Assembly: GCA_965153455.1 (NCBI GenBank)
Contig: OZ234499.1
Location: forward strand, 806,001 to 870,000
Length of the DNA: 64,000 nucleotides
Direction of reading: 5' to 3'
DNA from: Sphagnum compactum
Lineage: Eukaryota > Bryophyta > Sphagnopsida > Sphagnales
The number at the start of each line of letters is the position of its first letter. Within the stretch, counting starts at the first letter, position 1. Positions 44,760 through 57,839 of the stretch are shown piece after piece. The notes under the pieces are model-generated. The model did not search any database, was not told the origin of the DNA, and was given only the letters and a program-made list of their open reading frames with translations. The position numbers were made by a program, and so were the translations under genes.

Positions 44760-46990
44760 AGTTCTTCAAGAATAGTTCAATAATTGCAGGGCGCCTCTGA
44801 AGAGGGGATGCTTGGAAAATGACGACCACCGTACGCTAAAAGCTGGCATCGATTGAGATGTGCTCGTACTTTCCCACGTTCCGACCAGCGTTTTATCCAG
44901 GGACGAAATTTGGGATCCTGCCGACGAAAGAAAGAAATAAAAAAAAGCCAGTGCTACTCATACAAAGGCCCAAAGTCACCAGATTATGAGGACCAAAAAT
45001 TTGAAATCGCCATATGTAAAACATCTGGTTTGGAAGGTTTCTGCATGTCGCCTAAAATACCTTATACCCTTGTTGGAAATTGACAGTGGATCGATGAGAA
45101 AATAGAGATGATAAAACATCTTCACTTCTTTGCTCCTTTTGTAATTTTCTTTCTCTGTTATTTTTGCAATAATGGTATGTAGTAGACTAACTTGCCTCCT
45201 TTTCTAATTAGATTCAAATAGTTCATTCCTCAACTTTTTATTATTTTCAAAATTTGCAAGCGGTGAATAGCTACTAATTGTTGGGTGGACTTTCATGGGC
45301 ACAAAACTTAGAATTTCAAGATTCAAAAATTGAAAACCTAACTTGAACCTTTAAAATTTTTAAACAATAAAAATAACCTTAAAGCTCTTCTCTTGCAATT
45401 TAATTTACCCATTGTAACCAAGTAGTATAAGTTTTTTTAAAAGGAAACAATTTCGTACACTTGCCGATAATCAAGATTTTCTACGATTAAATAAAAGAAA
45501 AATTTCCTTGCACTGGTCTATGGTTTTTTAAAAAGGGAAAAAAAACCCAATAAGTGAATTACTCCCTTTAAAAATTGACTTGTTTATGGACCTAGATTTT
45601 AAAAGTTACAAATCAAACTTTTTTTTTGGTGAAAATTTGCCAAAAGGCAAGTTAAGAAAAACCCTTGTGATAGGGTTGCTTTAAAATCAAGGTTGTAATC
45701 CAACATTTTTCACTTAAACTTGATGTAGCCAAGTGGCAACATCACCACCTTTTCAAAACCCCAAACTTAGCCATCACTAGTATTTTTCCCATTGTTGTCA
45801 CTTGTTCACCAAAAGTGTTACCATCACTAAAAGCTTGTCACCATCACCTTTTCCTACTTGCAAGACAATTTGTTAGAAACCTGCAATTCAAAATCACCTA
45901 ATATTTTCCAACATTTTTATGTGCATCGGGATTTGGCATTGTGTAGAAGCTAGGAAATTGGTAGGGTTTGTAATTACAAAATCAAATTTGCATCCTATTT
46001 TGCAAATTGCAACATTCTGTTGGCGATTGAATTCATTTGAAAGCTTATGGTTTTTAAGGTTGATGGCTTAGCTAGACTCCTAGAAGGGCATCACATCTTG
46101 AGTTTTGGAAATATGGTGTATGAGATTTCACGTTGGAATAATGATGAAAGGATTTGCCTTGTGATTAAGTTCAATGGGTGAAAACATTCCAAAGTTCGTC
46201 TTGCATTCAAATTTGACATCTCAAAAAATCTTGTTCAATTTCAATGGCTTTTTTTTATTCTGCATAAACATATTATAATTTACAACTTCAAGGTACAAGG
46301 CTTGTCGTTTGTTTGTAAACATTTCATTTTTGAATCTTAAGTTCTAAATCTTGATTGAGTTTTGCTCTACTAACCTTCAGGGTGCTCTTTCAAGTTCCAA
46401 TTTCCAAATCCTCTCTAGTTTGTTGTTTTGTCACTTGTTTACTTGAAAGTTGAGAAAATTCAAAAGTTAGGATTTAAGAATTAAAAGGACTCGAGACTTA
46501 GGAATATATGAAAGTGATTCCAAATCCATTGGATCGGTCAATCTTAGGAAGCTTTAGCTAAAAGCTTCCAATTTTCTATTGCTTTTGAATCTCTTTTTTT
46601 TTTTGTGGTTCTACTACAATCTTTGTGCATTCCATTCTTGGGTTTAAATCTATGTTGTTCCATTCTTCTTTTGGTTCTACTATAAGCTTTCATGTGCATC
46701 TCCATTTTAAAGTTTCATTATTGTTAATGGTAGTTCCATTTCTTTAAGTTTTTTCTTTTTTTATGTTCAAATTGTGTCATTTTAATTTCTTTTCTACTAC
46801 AACCTATAGCCACCATACCATGCCCCTTTTTGAATAACCCAAGAATTTCAAATTCAAGCCTTTTATCTTCTCCCCTTGCCCTAACAAGGTGAGGTTGGTC
46901 CATCATCTTCCTTAACACCTCCTATTGTTTTGTTTAATGATAATTCATATGTTGTCATCCATGATTTAGCTCTTGAGGATGCAATAAACG
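44760..46990. other. AT-rich intergenic tract
   Basis: No credible gene. Short frames lack domain features. A region near 45,720-45,860 is rich in 'accatcac' motifs. Confidence 0.4.
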
Positions 46991-47079
46991 AAAACCCTAA
47001 AAAGAGGAAATTATATGAAGGGGAGCAAAAAAATTTCAAGATGGGTACTAATAACACAAAAAGCCACAAAAGTTACATT

Positions 47080-48240
47080 TGATGTTGGTGCTTTTATTGC
47101 AATTAGTGCAAACAAAGTCACGACAATCGACAATGTACATAATGGATTTTCATCCATTTATGTATTGTCAAAGCATGGAAGAAGAACGCCATTTTCTTGT
47201 GTGCTGAGATTGTTGGTGTGTTCAATACATCTGAAAAAAATAATTCTTAAACTTTGAAACATTTTTTGTGAATTTGGTGGATTAGAGTTGGGGGAATTGG
47301 CTAGTAAGTTGGTGAACATGGGTTGTGATGTTAGCAACACCTTCCAAGGCCATTGAATTGGTGTGATGTTACAGTTCAAGGAAAAGGTTATTTTGTTTTT
47401 GAGTGGAGTTCATTACTTTATTCACGAAACAAACTTGGTGGTGGTCACATTATCGAAACTAGATTTCATATGTCGATTAAAAGGCATTTTGCAAAAGCTA
47501 TATGCATTTTTGCTCACAACCCAAAAATATTTGTAGAACTTCAGAAGCTCGTTGATTTACTAGACACCAAAGGCAATAAGCTTCTTTGAAATGTCAAAAC
47601 TTTGTGGACCTCCATGTTCTCTCTAGTGAAACATGTTTATGCAAAGTACCACTTGCTTATTGTCAAGATGCATGTTTAAAGTGCAAAGAACAGGGTGCTT
47701 TAAGGAAATTGAATGCATTTTGGGGCTCCCATGTATCCTTCCTTTGTTGGACTATGTACAACTTTAATCAAAATTGCATAAAATAAATACTTATTTGTTA
47801 ACAACTTTGTGGATTTCGTCGAATTGGCCCATGCAAAATTGTACAGACTTTATTGTTACCTATGCCAAATTTGAAGATCCAACTTTTGGCAATTTATATT
47901 TTATTGAGACCCTGACCAGTGCAACCTATCCCATGAGTTGGTTTTCCAACCTAAATGGTGGAGTGGATGTTGAATATCTCATTTTTTCATTTGTTTGGGG
48001 CAAATATCCTTTTTACCATTTTGTTGTTGGTGTAAGAGGACTGCAACCTATCACCAAGGCTACCTTCCAACAATCAATCAACAAGGTAAAAGAGGAATGT
48101 GAAGAGGTAGCTCATAATCTTGTTTTAAAGCTTAAATGTTGCTTCCTTGCACATGAAATTATGACTACCTTGGGTGTCATTTATCTTGAATTTTGGACCA
48201 AGAATCCAACAAATGTAGAAGAAGGCTTCACTTGAGTGTG
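47080..48240 (+). pseudogene. hAT-type transposase relic A
   Basis: Conserved pieces occur in shifting frames: an 'FIHE.NLVV.TLSKL' segment near 47,420, then DLLDTKGNKLL, stop, NVKTLWTSMFSLVKHVYAKYHLL at about 47,553-47,670, ending IVKMH. The block with W.SM......v...Y..L..KMH is typical of plant hAT-like (zinc-finger BED/DUF4371-type) transposases. Numerous stops and frame changes show that it is not functional. The C-terminal dimerisation block is not seen here. Confidence 0.6.
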
Positions 48241-48249
48241 TTGAAGAAA

Positions 48250-49320
48250 TTTTCTATGTGTTTCATGAGGTGGGTGATTGTGGCAAAAGTTTGTTTGTTT
48301 TGTTGTGAACACAAAATATTGATTGTCAAACTTTTTTTCAAGATGGCCATGGTTCACAATGTTGGACCATTCTTGCGTGAAGGCAATAAATTGAACCCAA
48401 TCACTAAGCTTTAATAGAATTTTTTTACATCCACCATCTTTAACCATAAGTTCTTTGAATATATGAAACTTGCTAAGATTAATATTATCCAAATTATGTG
48501 TTATATTGAAGAACATATTTTCAAATTATTAGTTTCATGAAGAACAAGTTGTGGAATAGGTTTGAAAATTCATTTGGATTTATGCCCCAAATTTTATAAT
48601 CAATAATTTTTTACACTTCAAAATTTTCCTTATGAAGAAGCCACTACCAAGTGGCAAGGCAAGTTTTGTTATTATGTGGATGCATAGGTGAGTCATAATA
48701 ATAAGTTGATTAAGGGTTAATTACAAATTTAAGTGGATTGTAAATGTAGGTGGAAAATCATAACTAAGGATGTGCCCACTTCCACCATTTTGATGCGTCT
48801 TTTGTAGATATATAATTGATTTAGTTTTGAATTTTTTTTGAATTTCCATTTGCTTTACTTGCTTCAAACTCTTGAATTCTTATTTGTTTAAATTTTTTGT
48901 TTGTTATCCTTTGCAAATTGGAATATGCACAAGTACAAAAATGGGGTGCATTTTAGTGACCTAAATCACTATGGGACCTCAAAAGTGAAATTGGTTCATT
49001 GCATGTTATTGATTCCACCTTGGTTAAAGTTATTACATTATAAGGTAATTATGTAAATATCATCTTTCACTACTAATTGACATAATCCACTATTATAATT
49101 TATTATGGTAAATAAGTTTTTTTATGTTGTTGTTTTAAATACCTTAAGTTATTTTATGATATACCCTATGTTATTTTAGGTTACCTTAATTATTTTAACT
49201 TATACCCTAAGTTATTATAAATTATTATAAGTTATTATACCTTAAGGTATATTAACTTATTATAGGTTTTCTATTTTAAGTTATTTAAAAATAAATTATC
49301 CAATCTACCCTAGGTTATAC
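48250..49320. other. AT-rich intergenic tract
   Basis: No gene recognised; probably old transposon sequence. Confidence 0.35.
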
Positions 49321-49925
49321 CTTAGGCTATTTAAGGTCATTTTACTTTAGGTTATAATAATAACTATTTTATTTTAAGGTATAATAATTTAAGGTGGAAT
49401 AACCTAAGGTAAACTACTATAAAATAACCAATAATACTTTAAAATAACCAAAAATGGCATATCATAGAATAATTAATAATAGGTTAAAATAATTTAGAAT
49501 AATTAAAAATATCCAATAATATATTATGGTAATATAACCTAAAATAATCAATATATTAAATAGCCACCAATATAATAATCATTAATAGCCTACAATAGAA
49601 TAACCATCAATAGCCACCAAAAGAATAGTCACCAATAACCACTAATATAATAATCACTAATACCCTATAATATAATAACCACCAATAACCATGAATAAAA
49701 TAACTACCAATAACCAATAACCACCAATAAAATAACCACTAATAGCCTATGGTGAAATAATGTAAAATAACCAACAATGGTGTATGATATAATAGCCTAT
49801 AATAGCCTATGGTAAAATAACCAAAAATTGTGAAAAATTACCTATGGTTAAATAATGTAGAATAATTTAAAATATTTTATGGTAAAATAACCAAGAATTG
49901 CCAAGAATAACCTAGGGTAAAAAAG
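49320..49925. repeat. Degenerate AATAACCA-type short tandem repeat
   Basis: About 600 bp of loosely repeated 'aataaccaccaata' / 'ataacctatggtaaa' motifs with a period of about 10-15 bp. The block is bordered on its left by 'taccctaagttatt' repeats from about 49,140. Both inverted and direct versions occur. Confidence 0.6.
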
Positions 49926-49984
49926 AATGTGAATAATAATATGTGATGAAAAAATAATATCATTCATTTAAATAACACAATTCA

Positions 49985-50060
49985 ATGGTTAAAAACTTGT
50001 TCCTTAACATGGAAGTGCAGGGTTCAAACCTTCACACTTTGCACCCTAAGTTGGTGGGCT
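49985..50060 (+). repeat. tRNA-like SINE head fragment
   Basis: 'tgcagggttcaaacctt' contains an internal Pol III B-box-like GGTTCAAACC. A weak A-box-like stretch (ATGGTTAAAAAC) lies about 35 bp upstream. Cloverleaf pairing is poor, so it is not a tRNA gene. It is probably a SINE remnant. Confidence 0.35.
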
Positions 50061-50099
50061 AAAAACTTTAAGATAGGTAGCCTGGTAAAGGTTCCCAGG

Positions 50100-50615
50100 T
50101 GTTTAACCTAGGTTTGTAATTAATTATTAGTAAATTTATTATTTAAGATTTTATATATTATTAGTGAAATTATTATTAATGATTTAATTATTGGTGAATT
50201 CAATTAGTTATTAGTGGATTCACTTGTCCATAACAACTTGTCCCCATTTACAAATGGGTTGCCCACTTTCACCATGGTAAATTTGTTCAACTTCACTCAA
50301 AATCTAGTGAAACACAAAGTGAACTTGCATGCATATTGGTGTAATATATAACATTTAAAGGTTTGGTATGCATGGGAGTAATAAGAGGTTTAGTTTATGC
50401 CTTTTGCCAAGATTTGTAATTTTATTTTGGTAGTAGCTAGAGGATGCAAATGTGAGATGATGACTTATGAACATTAAAGATTTAGAAAGCCAAAGCAAAG
50501 GAAAAATGCAAAAGAAAAATCCTTTTTTGACCTTTGTTTTTAAAGATTTTGATTTTATTTTAAATTCAAAGGTATGTACCATGGGCTTGTTTTTTTACAA
50601 GGTTTTGGGTGCAAG
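50100..50615. other. AT-rich intergenic tract
   Basis: No gene recognised. Confidence 0.35.
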
Positions 50616-50619
50616 TTAA

Positions 50620-50695
50620 GGCTTGAGCTATAATGGATAACACCTTTTTGGGGGTTGGGGTTCAAATCCCCATCAAGTTTTAAAATTTTGATGAA
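50620..50695 (+). repeat. tRNA-like SINE head fragment
   Basis: 'gagctataatggataacacc' resembles a D-arm/A-box and is followed by 'ggggttcaaatcccc', a perfect T-arm with B-box. The anticodon region between them is too short and unpaired for a functional tRNA, so a tRNA-derived SINE relic is preferred. Confidence 0.5.
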
Positions 50696-50699
50696 TTGT

Positions 50700-51635
50700 T
50701 TACTACAAAATCACCCGCACCTTCCACCTAAAATATGGCTATTATAAACAATTATTGTTAGAGATATTTATTTACATGTGAGTGATAAGTTTGCATGTCC
50801 ATTTTCACAATTCAAATAGTTGTAACGTGTTCAATTACTTACTTGGAACAATGGGTGAAACCAACATTAGCTTGGTATTAAATCCTATGCATCATTGCTA
50901 ACTAGCCTATTGTTGGTTGTTCATGTAACCAAATGTACTCCTTTTGGAAAATACCCATAACCAAATGCATTTCCATAGCAATGCACATGTTGCCATGTTT
51001 TCGATCACACTTATCGTAGCCACTATGTGTACATTTGCAAATGAGAATTCACCATTGGAACCACTTTTCAATTTTAAAAATTGCCAAATCAGCTTCATTT
51101 CACACAAATTTAGCCAACTATGATAATTGAAATTGTAGCTATGTAGCTGCATTAGTTACTAGCTAGTGGTTTTTTTAATGGCAAAATATTGCTAGATTTT
51201 GATTTAGAATTTGCTCCTTCTACTTATAAGCCTAAAAAAAAAGTTAAAGCTAAAACATAATCATTGAAAGGCTACCTAGGGCAAAATAGGGTTCGCCTAC
51301 CATTTCTCCTAAACCTTAATAACTATCGCCATGTATGGTGAGCTTGAAACTTCTCACTATTAAATGGTTCCATTATGCTTTTAGAATTGTTATTACCTAC
51401 CCTGTTGTTATCATTTTTGGGCAAAACACCGACCTTAGTTAGAAACATTCGTTGCCTGTTGTTATATGCAAAGAAATCATTGTCACCATCACTAGTTATG
51501 CAATTAGGATCGCCATCACCATTACTTCCAAGTTCTGAGTGAAATTGTGAGTATGGCACATCTATGATATGTTATAATAATCTGTTAGATTTTTTAAAAA
51601 TTAAGTTGAACAGATGTATTCCATGTTCATGCCTA
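50700..51635. other. AT-rich intergenic tract
   Basis: No credible gene. The minus-strand frames at 50,907-51,152 and 51,323-51,559 have no recognisable domain. Confidence 0.35.
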
Positions 51636-51639
51636 AAAA

Positions 51640-53168
51640 AATAGAGCAACTAGCTAAAGCTTGGGAGTTGTTGAATTTAGTAATGTGACGGACCTAGTGA
51701 AATGGTTGACCATGTTTCTAGATTTGGTGGCAAGTGCTAAAGTGAGATCATTTGTGAAACTGCAAACTTCAATGTTCAAGCTTGTTGCTTGGAGTGCTTT
51801 CAATGAAAAAACATGGTTTAGAATCCTAAACCCTATCTTTTTTTTAATTGTTTACAACTTGCAAGTTATAAGTTGCAAGGTTGATGAAAGATTTTGTTGT
51901 CGTTGCTAGCAATGTTGCTCAATGTTTTCCTTGTATTGTGTATTATTGAGGTCTACCTAACTAGAAGGTCATCAATCTTGAATGTTTTAGAGTCCAAAGT
52001 CCATGGAACTTATTGGAGAACCTATATGCATATTTTTCACACAATCCAAAAAGAACTCAAGAGTTCATTGGATTGGTCAACATTGTGGAAACAAGAGGTC
52101 AGTGGATTTTAAAGAACATTGAAACCCATTGGATTTCGATGTTACTCCCAACTAAGGGAGTTTTATCTAAATATTAGACCCTAGTTTTGAAGATGCATTA
52201 AGATGTTGGCATTGTTAATCAAGTTGTAATTTGGAGTTGTTTTGTGATTTGGAGGTAATGATTGGGCTTTTTGTATCATGCCCTTGCTTGAGGGGCTGAA
52301 TGAGTTGATGAAATTCTCCCAATCCTAATAATGCTTTGTATGTGATTTCATTGTTACGATGAAGTTGTGTCAAGAAGATCTCTATTGTTGGTACACTGAA
52401 CCAATGCCTACATGGGTGATGTGCTCAATGGGTACCAAAAAGTACAAAATGGGACATTAGATATAGTGGTGCATGAATGGGCATATGATTTACATACTAG
52501 TTTGGAAAACTTGAGTTTCTAAATTGCTGGCACTTCCATCATGATGCATTCCCATTGTCTTGAAATATCTGTCTGTGCATGTGATTTGTGTTATTTTCCA
52601 ACAAACCATCAACAATGTGCAAAATCAGTGACAAACTAGAAAAACGTTTTTTAGCTCAGGATGTGATGGATGCTTTAGGGTTGGTTTACCCACAATATTG
52701 GCTAAAACCTTCATTTGAACAAACCTTTTTTCTTCATATGGCTATCTTGAAAGGTTTTTATAATTAGCCCAAGAAGCTTAGATCATCCCAAACTTGGATC
52801 CTAACTATTAGCTTTATGTGAACATTTGGGACCTATAGTTTTATTTTTTCAAGATCACAATGATGTCCGATGTTCAAAGGGCTATGGACCAGCCCATGGA
52901 TGTCAATTTAATGTCCAGACTTTGGAAGAAACTCTCTCCCAATGCATTGTTATGTGCTCAACTTTCCAAGTTCATGAAAGTGGCAAAGTTGGTTGTGGTT
53001 TAGATTATGGGATCTGCGGAAGATGAGAGAACTTTTTCAACTCTAACATTCATGAAAACCAGATTACGAAATCGACTTTGTGAGCATTTAGATTTGGTGG
53101 TGTGCGTGTTTGCACAACCATTCTATACAATTGATATTTTTCCTTATGATGATGTGATAATGGCTTAG
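51640..53168 (+). pseudogene. hAT-type transposase relic B
   Basis: Fragments in order. Near 52,100-52,200 is KNIETHWISMLLPTKGVLSKY, stop, LVLKMH. At about 52,250-52,320 is a 'MIGLFCIMPLLEGLNELMKF' segment. At 53,007-53,168 is an uninterrupted C-terminal block MGSAEDERTFSTLTFMKTR followed by LRNRL and FYTIDIFPYDD. The last is the hAT dimerisation region (usual pattern SAEDERTFSTL.FMK.RLRNRL). It shares the central motif with relic A and keeps the carboxy end that relic A lacks. Stops and shifts elsewhere make it non-functional. Confidence 0.7.
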
Positions 53169-53329
53169 ATTGATGAGAAAAAAAGAAGGAGTTTTCTGGC
53201 TTGATGTTTTTTGGAAAACAACCCTAGTTTTCCATGATGTCGATTAATTGTGCTCTAGGTAAATCTCTCATTCCTATTGATCCCATTTGGTTTTCCTTTT
53301 ATGATCAAACTAACACATGGCTTGTAGGT

Positions 53330-53385
53330 CAGAATTTGCAGTTTGCTGTAGTGTCCTCTTGGACAAGGGTTCAACTCCTTCACAT
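53330..53385 (+). repeat. Weak tRNA-like B-box fragment
   Basis: 'ggacaagggttcaactcct' resembles a T-arm of a tRNA-derived SINE. The A-box partner is unclear. Confidence 0.25.
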
Positions 53386-53837
53386 GATTTGTTAAAAAAA
53401 AAATTAGCATTATATTATGTTCATGTGATTTCAGTTTTTGTCTCTTGTAAATTAATTATGTTTGATCCTTAACTTCTAAGTTGTAATGCGAATAGCTTAA
53501 GTCAGTAGCCATGATTTTTTTTGCCAATCTCTACCACTCCAATCTTCCAACACTTGCCAAATGATTCCACAATTTTTTCTACTATCGCTTAAATTCATAC
53601 TTTTTCAAAATTGAAATAGCCACTATTCACACAATAGTTACAACTTTAAATAGCCAAACACACCATGCCTCCAAGGGGAAAATATCCATATGCTATCTTT
53701 AATTTTTTCTAATATGGCCAGTAAAAAAACAACCAAACATATTAGTGTAGCCACTTGAGCTTCTAGCTCAAGCACAGAGTAGCCAGTAGGGCCACTGTCA
53801 AGAATCCTAAAAAAAACACTGCTACTAGCTAGACTTG

Positions 53838-54240
53838 AAAGAAAAAGAAAAAAGGTTGTTACAAATAACATCACGTTGTGTAAAAGAAGTCAAACTCGGG
53901 GCACACGGGCGCCAGCTAAAATTACGCGCTATGGAAAAAGATGGCATAAAAATCGACATCTCAAAACGAGAGGACATCACCTCGGTTGGCACTTGTTTTG
54001 TATTACCGACTATGACAGCTGGCCGTCCGACAAAACCCACACGGAAGAAGGGCAGCCGTCCGCTCTACCCGTGATCATCGTTCACGGATGGTCCTCCGGG
54101 ACAAAGAAGACGCGTCCTCGCTCCTACCACTTAAAACGGGTTGGTAAAGCCCCCGGGGGGCCCCACAAATCGCGCTGCATGTTTTGCTAACGCACTTTTC
54201 AGTGCTGCAATTCAAGTACGTACTTGATTTCACGCCTCAA
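53838..54240 (+). other. GC-rich islet with overlapping open frames
   Basis: About 400 bp clearly richer in GC and CpG than the surrounding DNA. Two plus-strand frames overlap out of phase (53,835-54,074, basic, including KLGAHGRQLKLRAMEK; and 53,876-54,190). Neither has a recognised domain. It could be a promoter/first exon of an unseen gene, or a fragment of a GC-rich insertion. Codon composition alone cannot choose between the frames. Confidence 0.4.
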
Positions 54241-54452
54241 TTCCGCAAAGTCTACTACACTATTATTTCCCGTGTGTGACAGTTCTATCAGTCAGGCAAG
54301 ACCTTAAAACCAACCAAGGGTCCTAATAGGTAGGATGCCCTTGGGAAGTGCTACTAGTCCAGGCCAAAAATAATGACAGCCAATTTTAGGAATATAAATT
54401 TCCATGCAACCAATGGGAAGTTGCGTCATAGAGTGAAGGGTTTTTCTCTTTT

Positions 54453-54632
54453 GGGGGGGGGGGGGGTGGGGGGGTGGAAGAAGGGTTCTTTCCAGTTGTG
54501 TCTGCTGTTGAGAGTGTACTATTTACTGTTCACTTTCCAGTTGGACAGTGAACAATTGACTTTCGATGCAAGCTTTGTTTTTTAAATTTTCTTGAGAGGA
54601 GAGGGGGAGGGGGGGGGGGGGGGGGGGGGGGG
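54453..54632 (+). repeat. Two long G runs
   Basis: A 14-G run at 54,453-54,466 is followed by TGGGGGGGT, and an uninterrupted 24-G run lies at 54,609-54,632. Both can form G-quadruplexes and are slippage-prone, so their lengths are uncertain in any assembly. Confidence 0.85.
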
Positions 54633-54639
54633 TGTCACA

Positions 54640-56995
54640 GCAGAGAGTTCCCAAGTTTCTGACATGTTCCCCAAAGGGTTCCCAATATCACCTCACGTTT
54701 ATCCCATACGCTTTGGCAAATGCTGTCCTCCTTTCACCTATATACGTGGGCCAAACAGAAAAAACTCTATGCATGAAAATAGGACCTTCTCTTTGGGAGA
54801 ACCTGCATAGTTTCATTCAAATTGGCTGACTGCCAAACAAAAAATAAAATGATTGAACCTTGGAGGCAGGTCATCTAATTATTGCAAGGTGAGTAATGGC
54901 GAGGTTCCTGAATGCCTTAAGAAACTGAGGGCCTCCTTTCTTACACTGTGAGCGTGAAGTGATATCACATATTGCATGTGAACAAGGGAGCTTGAAAAGG
55001 TCTTACATTTTTCTTAGGTTAAAAGTTCAATATTGGCATACTAGTGATACACAAGAGGGAACATGGAGAGTGAACACCAAGTTGAATCATTGGAGTTGAT
55101 AGTGAAAATAGACAAAATGGTGTTCAAGGAAACATACATTTGTGAGGAATGGTTGCAATTATGTCAAGAATGTAAAAATCATTGTTGAGAGGATACAAAT
55201 GAGTTTATTTGTGTGTATTGAAATGCAAGAAGAATTCAAAGATGAAGATTAATGAGCATCAAAAGGAGAGGTATGAGAAAGTGATGGATGCTAAAGTAAT
55301 CCTTTAACCTTCAAGTTTTACCCACCATCGGGAAACACATTGGATGCATACATTTTACAAAGGGTGGAAACATTTTGGATTATTGGGTGAAGGCAATTGC
55401 AATATTTAAGCCAAGGCATAGTCGTCCTTTGACTATAGTGGCTTTGGAAAGAGTAGAGTTGTTGCAACACAAATGAAAGAAGGAAAAAACACCACCCTTG
55501 GGAATTATATATTTTGGTATATTTAGGGTGTAGTTTTAAAATTTTCATTTAATGTTTTGATAAACATATAAATGTATTTTGATACAAAGGCCTTTAACAT
55601 AATTCTTGTCATCTTTCAAATAAAAATAACTTTTCAACCAATTGTTTTTTTTCAACACACTTATCGTTTGAATGAAAAACTTGTCCAAATGTTTTTCGTG
55701 AAATCACATGAATCAAACTTTTGAATTATAATTGAAATGGTACAATAAATTCATATTTAATATATGTCTAAGTAAATCATCAAGTTTTGTAATTATTTAA
55801 ATAATTTAAAATTATATTTATAGTTTGCAATATATCATGTCAACATTTTTTGGCCAACATAATGTGCTTTCACCCTCCCAAAAAATGGACATTTAATAAA
55901 TAAGCATCTCATAGTGATTGGCCAATTCAATCCATGAGATCCTGGATTATCATAAACATTTACAATGGGTACAGTCACACTAACATGTACCACAACAAGT
56001 GTAACTAGTGCTTGGTTTATATATCTAACATTTTGGGAAAAAAATTAAAAACTTCAAATGGAATTACCTTTACATAATGTTATTTTCAATGTATTGGTAT
56101 TTTTATTTTTTATTTTTTTGAAAGTCTGAAATCAATCCAATGAATGAAAAATACCCAAAAACACTTTGAAAAGATTATAACCAATGTTTTTAAATAATAA
56201 AAGGACTTGTGAATGAAGCTTTTTTTTAAATGATATATTTTTAGCATATTTATTATGTAAACCATAACATTATAGTGTGACGAAAAACTTCAAGAATTTT
56301 GTTCAAAATATTCCAAAATAAACACCCAATAAACAATCACCTCAGGGGGCATGTGTGACTTTTGTTATCTCATTTGAATCCTAATGGTTTATACAGGCAA
56401 ATAATGAACACTAGGATAACCTCAACAGTTGGGCTTTGTTGTTAAACAGCTCAAAGAGTTTGATATATAGAAAATGCATAAAAAAATTAAGGTTATAAAG
56501 TGGGATTGAAATCTTTTATGGCGTATTGTCACCAATGACATATGCTTACCTATGAATGATAGGCCTAAACTCCCTTGGTCCTTTTATGTCGGGAAGAAAA
56601 AATTATTTAAACTAACCTACTATAAAAAAATACACCTTTGCAAAAATGTTCCTTAAGAAGTTAAGTTGGTAACGAATTGTTTTTAGCACTCACTTAATAA
56701 GGATGTTAGTTGTGTTTGCCCATTTCAAAAAACTAGTTGGGATTCCATTGAAAAGTTGAAGATAGGGCAATATCATCATGGTTGGCAGAAAGCTGTAAAT
56801 ATATTAATGCAATATGGGCATCTACTATTTGGGAGTCAAGAAATTCAGGAAGGTAGTAAGGATGAAAAAATAAAGGTCATGTATGAAAGGTTCATGTCAA
56901 CATCAATCAATAATCTATTTAAGATGTTGTCGTTTTTTACTTTTGTACAAATAAAGGTAGTAAAGGACATGGAGCGTGAAGATGTTGTAATGTTC
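54640..56995. other. AT-rich intergenic tract with coding-like scraps
   Basis: Weak coding-like stretches appear near 55,240-55,400 (RYEKVMDAKVIL, stop, PSSFTHHRETHWMH) and at 56,756-56,998 (IGQYHHGWQKAVNILMQYG). Both resemble transposon debris, but I cannot assign them to a family. Confidence 0.35.
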
Positions 56996-57839
56996 TAAAG
57001 CATTTGGGAGGAAACAAATGAAGAGCAAGGTCAAGCTTCACTTTTTACTATCAAAAGATATTTGAAACACTGTGAGGATATAGACATGGGTTTGGTAAAT
57101 GTCCATTGGGGTGTGCCTCAAGATTCGAATGTTAAAACTAGTCTTCCCTAGAAGCGATGCTTCATATGCACAAGGTTATATAGTTAGAACATGCATCCTC
57201 ATTTCTAGCTTAACAAAAACTAGGATGTCCACCAATGTTGCTAGCACTACAAGCACCATTTAACTCCATGAACAAGCACAAGGAATTAAAATGCGCCATA
57301 GAAATGAACTAAATGAAACAAATTTGATGAAACTAAAACAATATTTAGAACAAGTTCAACTCGAACAACATGATGAGTCTACAAATGTTGACCTTCTTTT
57401 GGGCATAAAAAATGAAATGAAATCAAACCGAAAAATTGAACAGTTGGTGGAATGTGAAATTTTTAAATATGTTAGTTTTGGATGGTGAAACAAAGGAATT
57501 TGCTCATGTCCCAGATGAGTTGGAGCATGTTTCATAGGTGAAAGATCATGTTTAATTATGAAGCCATGGACCATGGATTTAAATTCAAGTGCAACATGGA
57601 ACCACAAAAAAATTTCAAGCTCTACAAAACCAATCGCCCTATGTTTACAAATAACCCAATTGCAACAACCCATAGGATGTATTCACATGTTAAAGGAACA
57701 ATACCTATTGGTTTTGTGTTAATCAAACATGTGGTCATGGATATCGATGACATAGTACCAATAGTGATGACTTTAAGGAACCCAACAATAATGGTGTTTG
57801 CTTCCACAACATTACCACCAAATCTAGGAGTATAATCAT

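Noticed and set aside
49320-49925. CRISPR-like array
   Set aside because: Repeat units are short, degenerate and lack uniform spacers; the DNA is nuclear plant DNA.
50620-50695. Functional tRNA gene
   Set aside because: The T-arm is perfect but the anticodon arm and acceptor stem do not form; SINE relic preferred.
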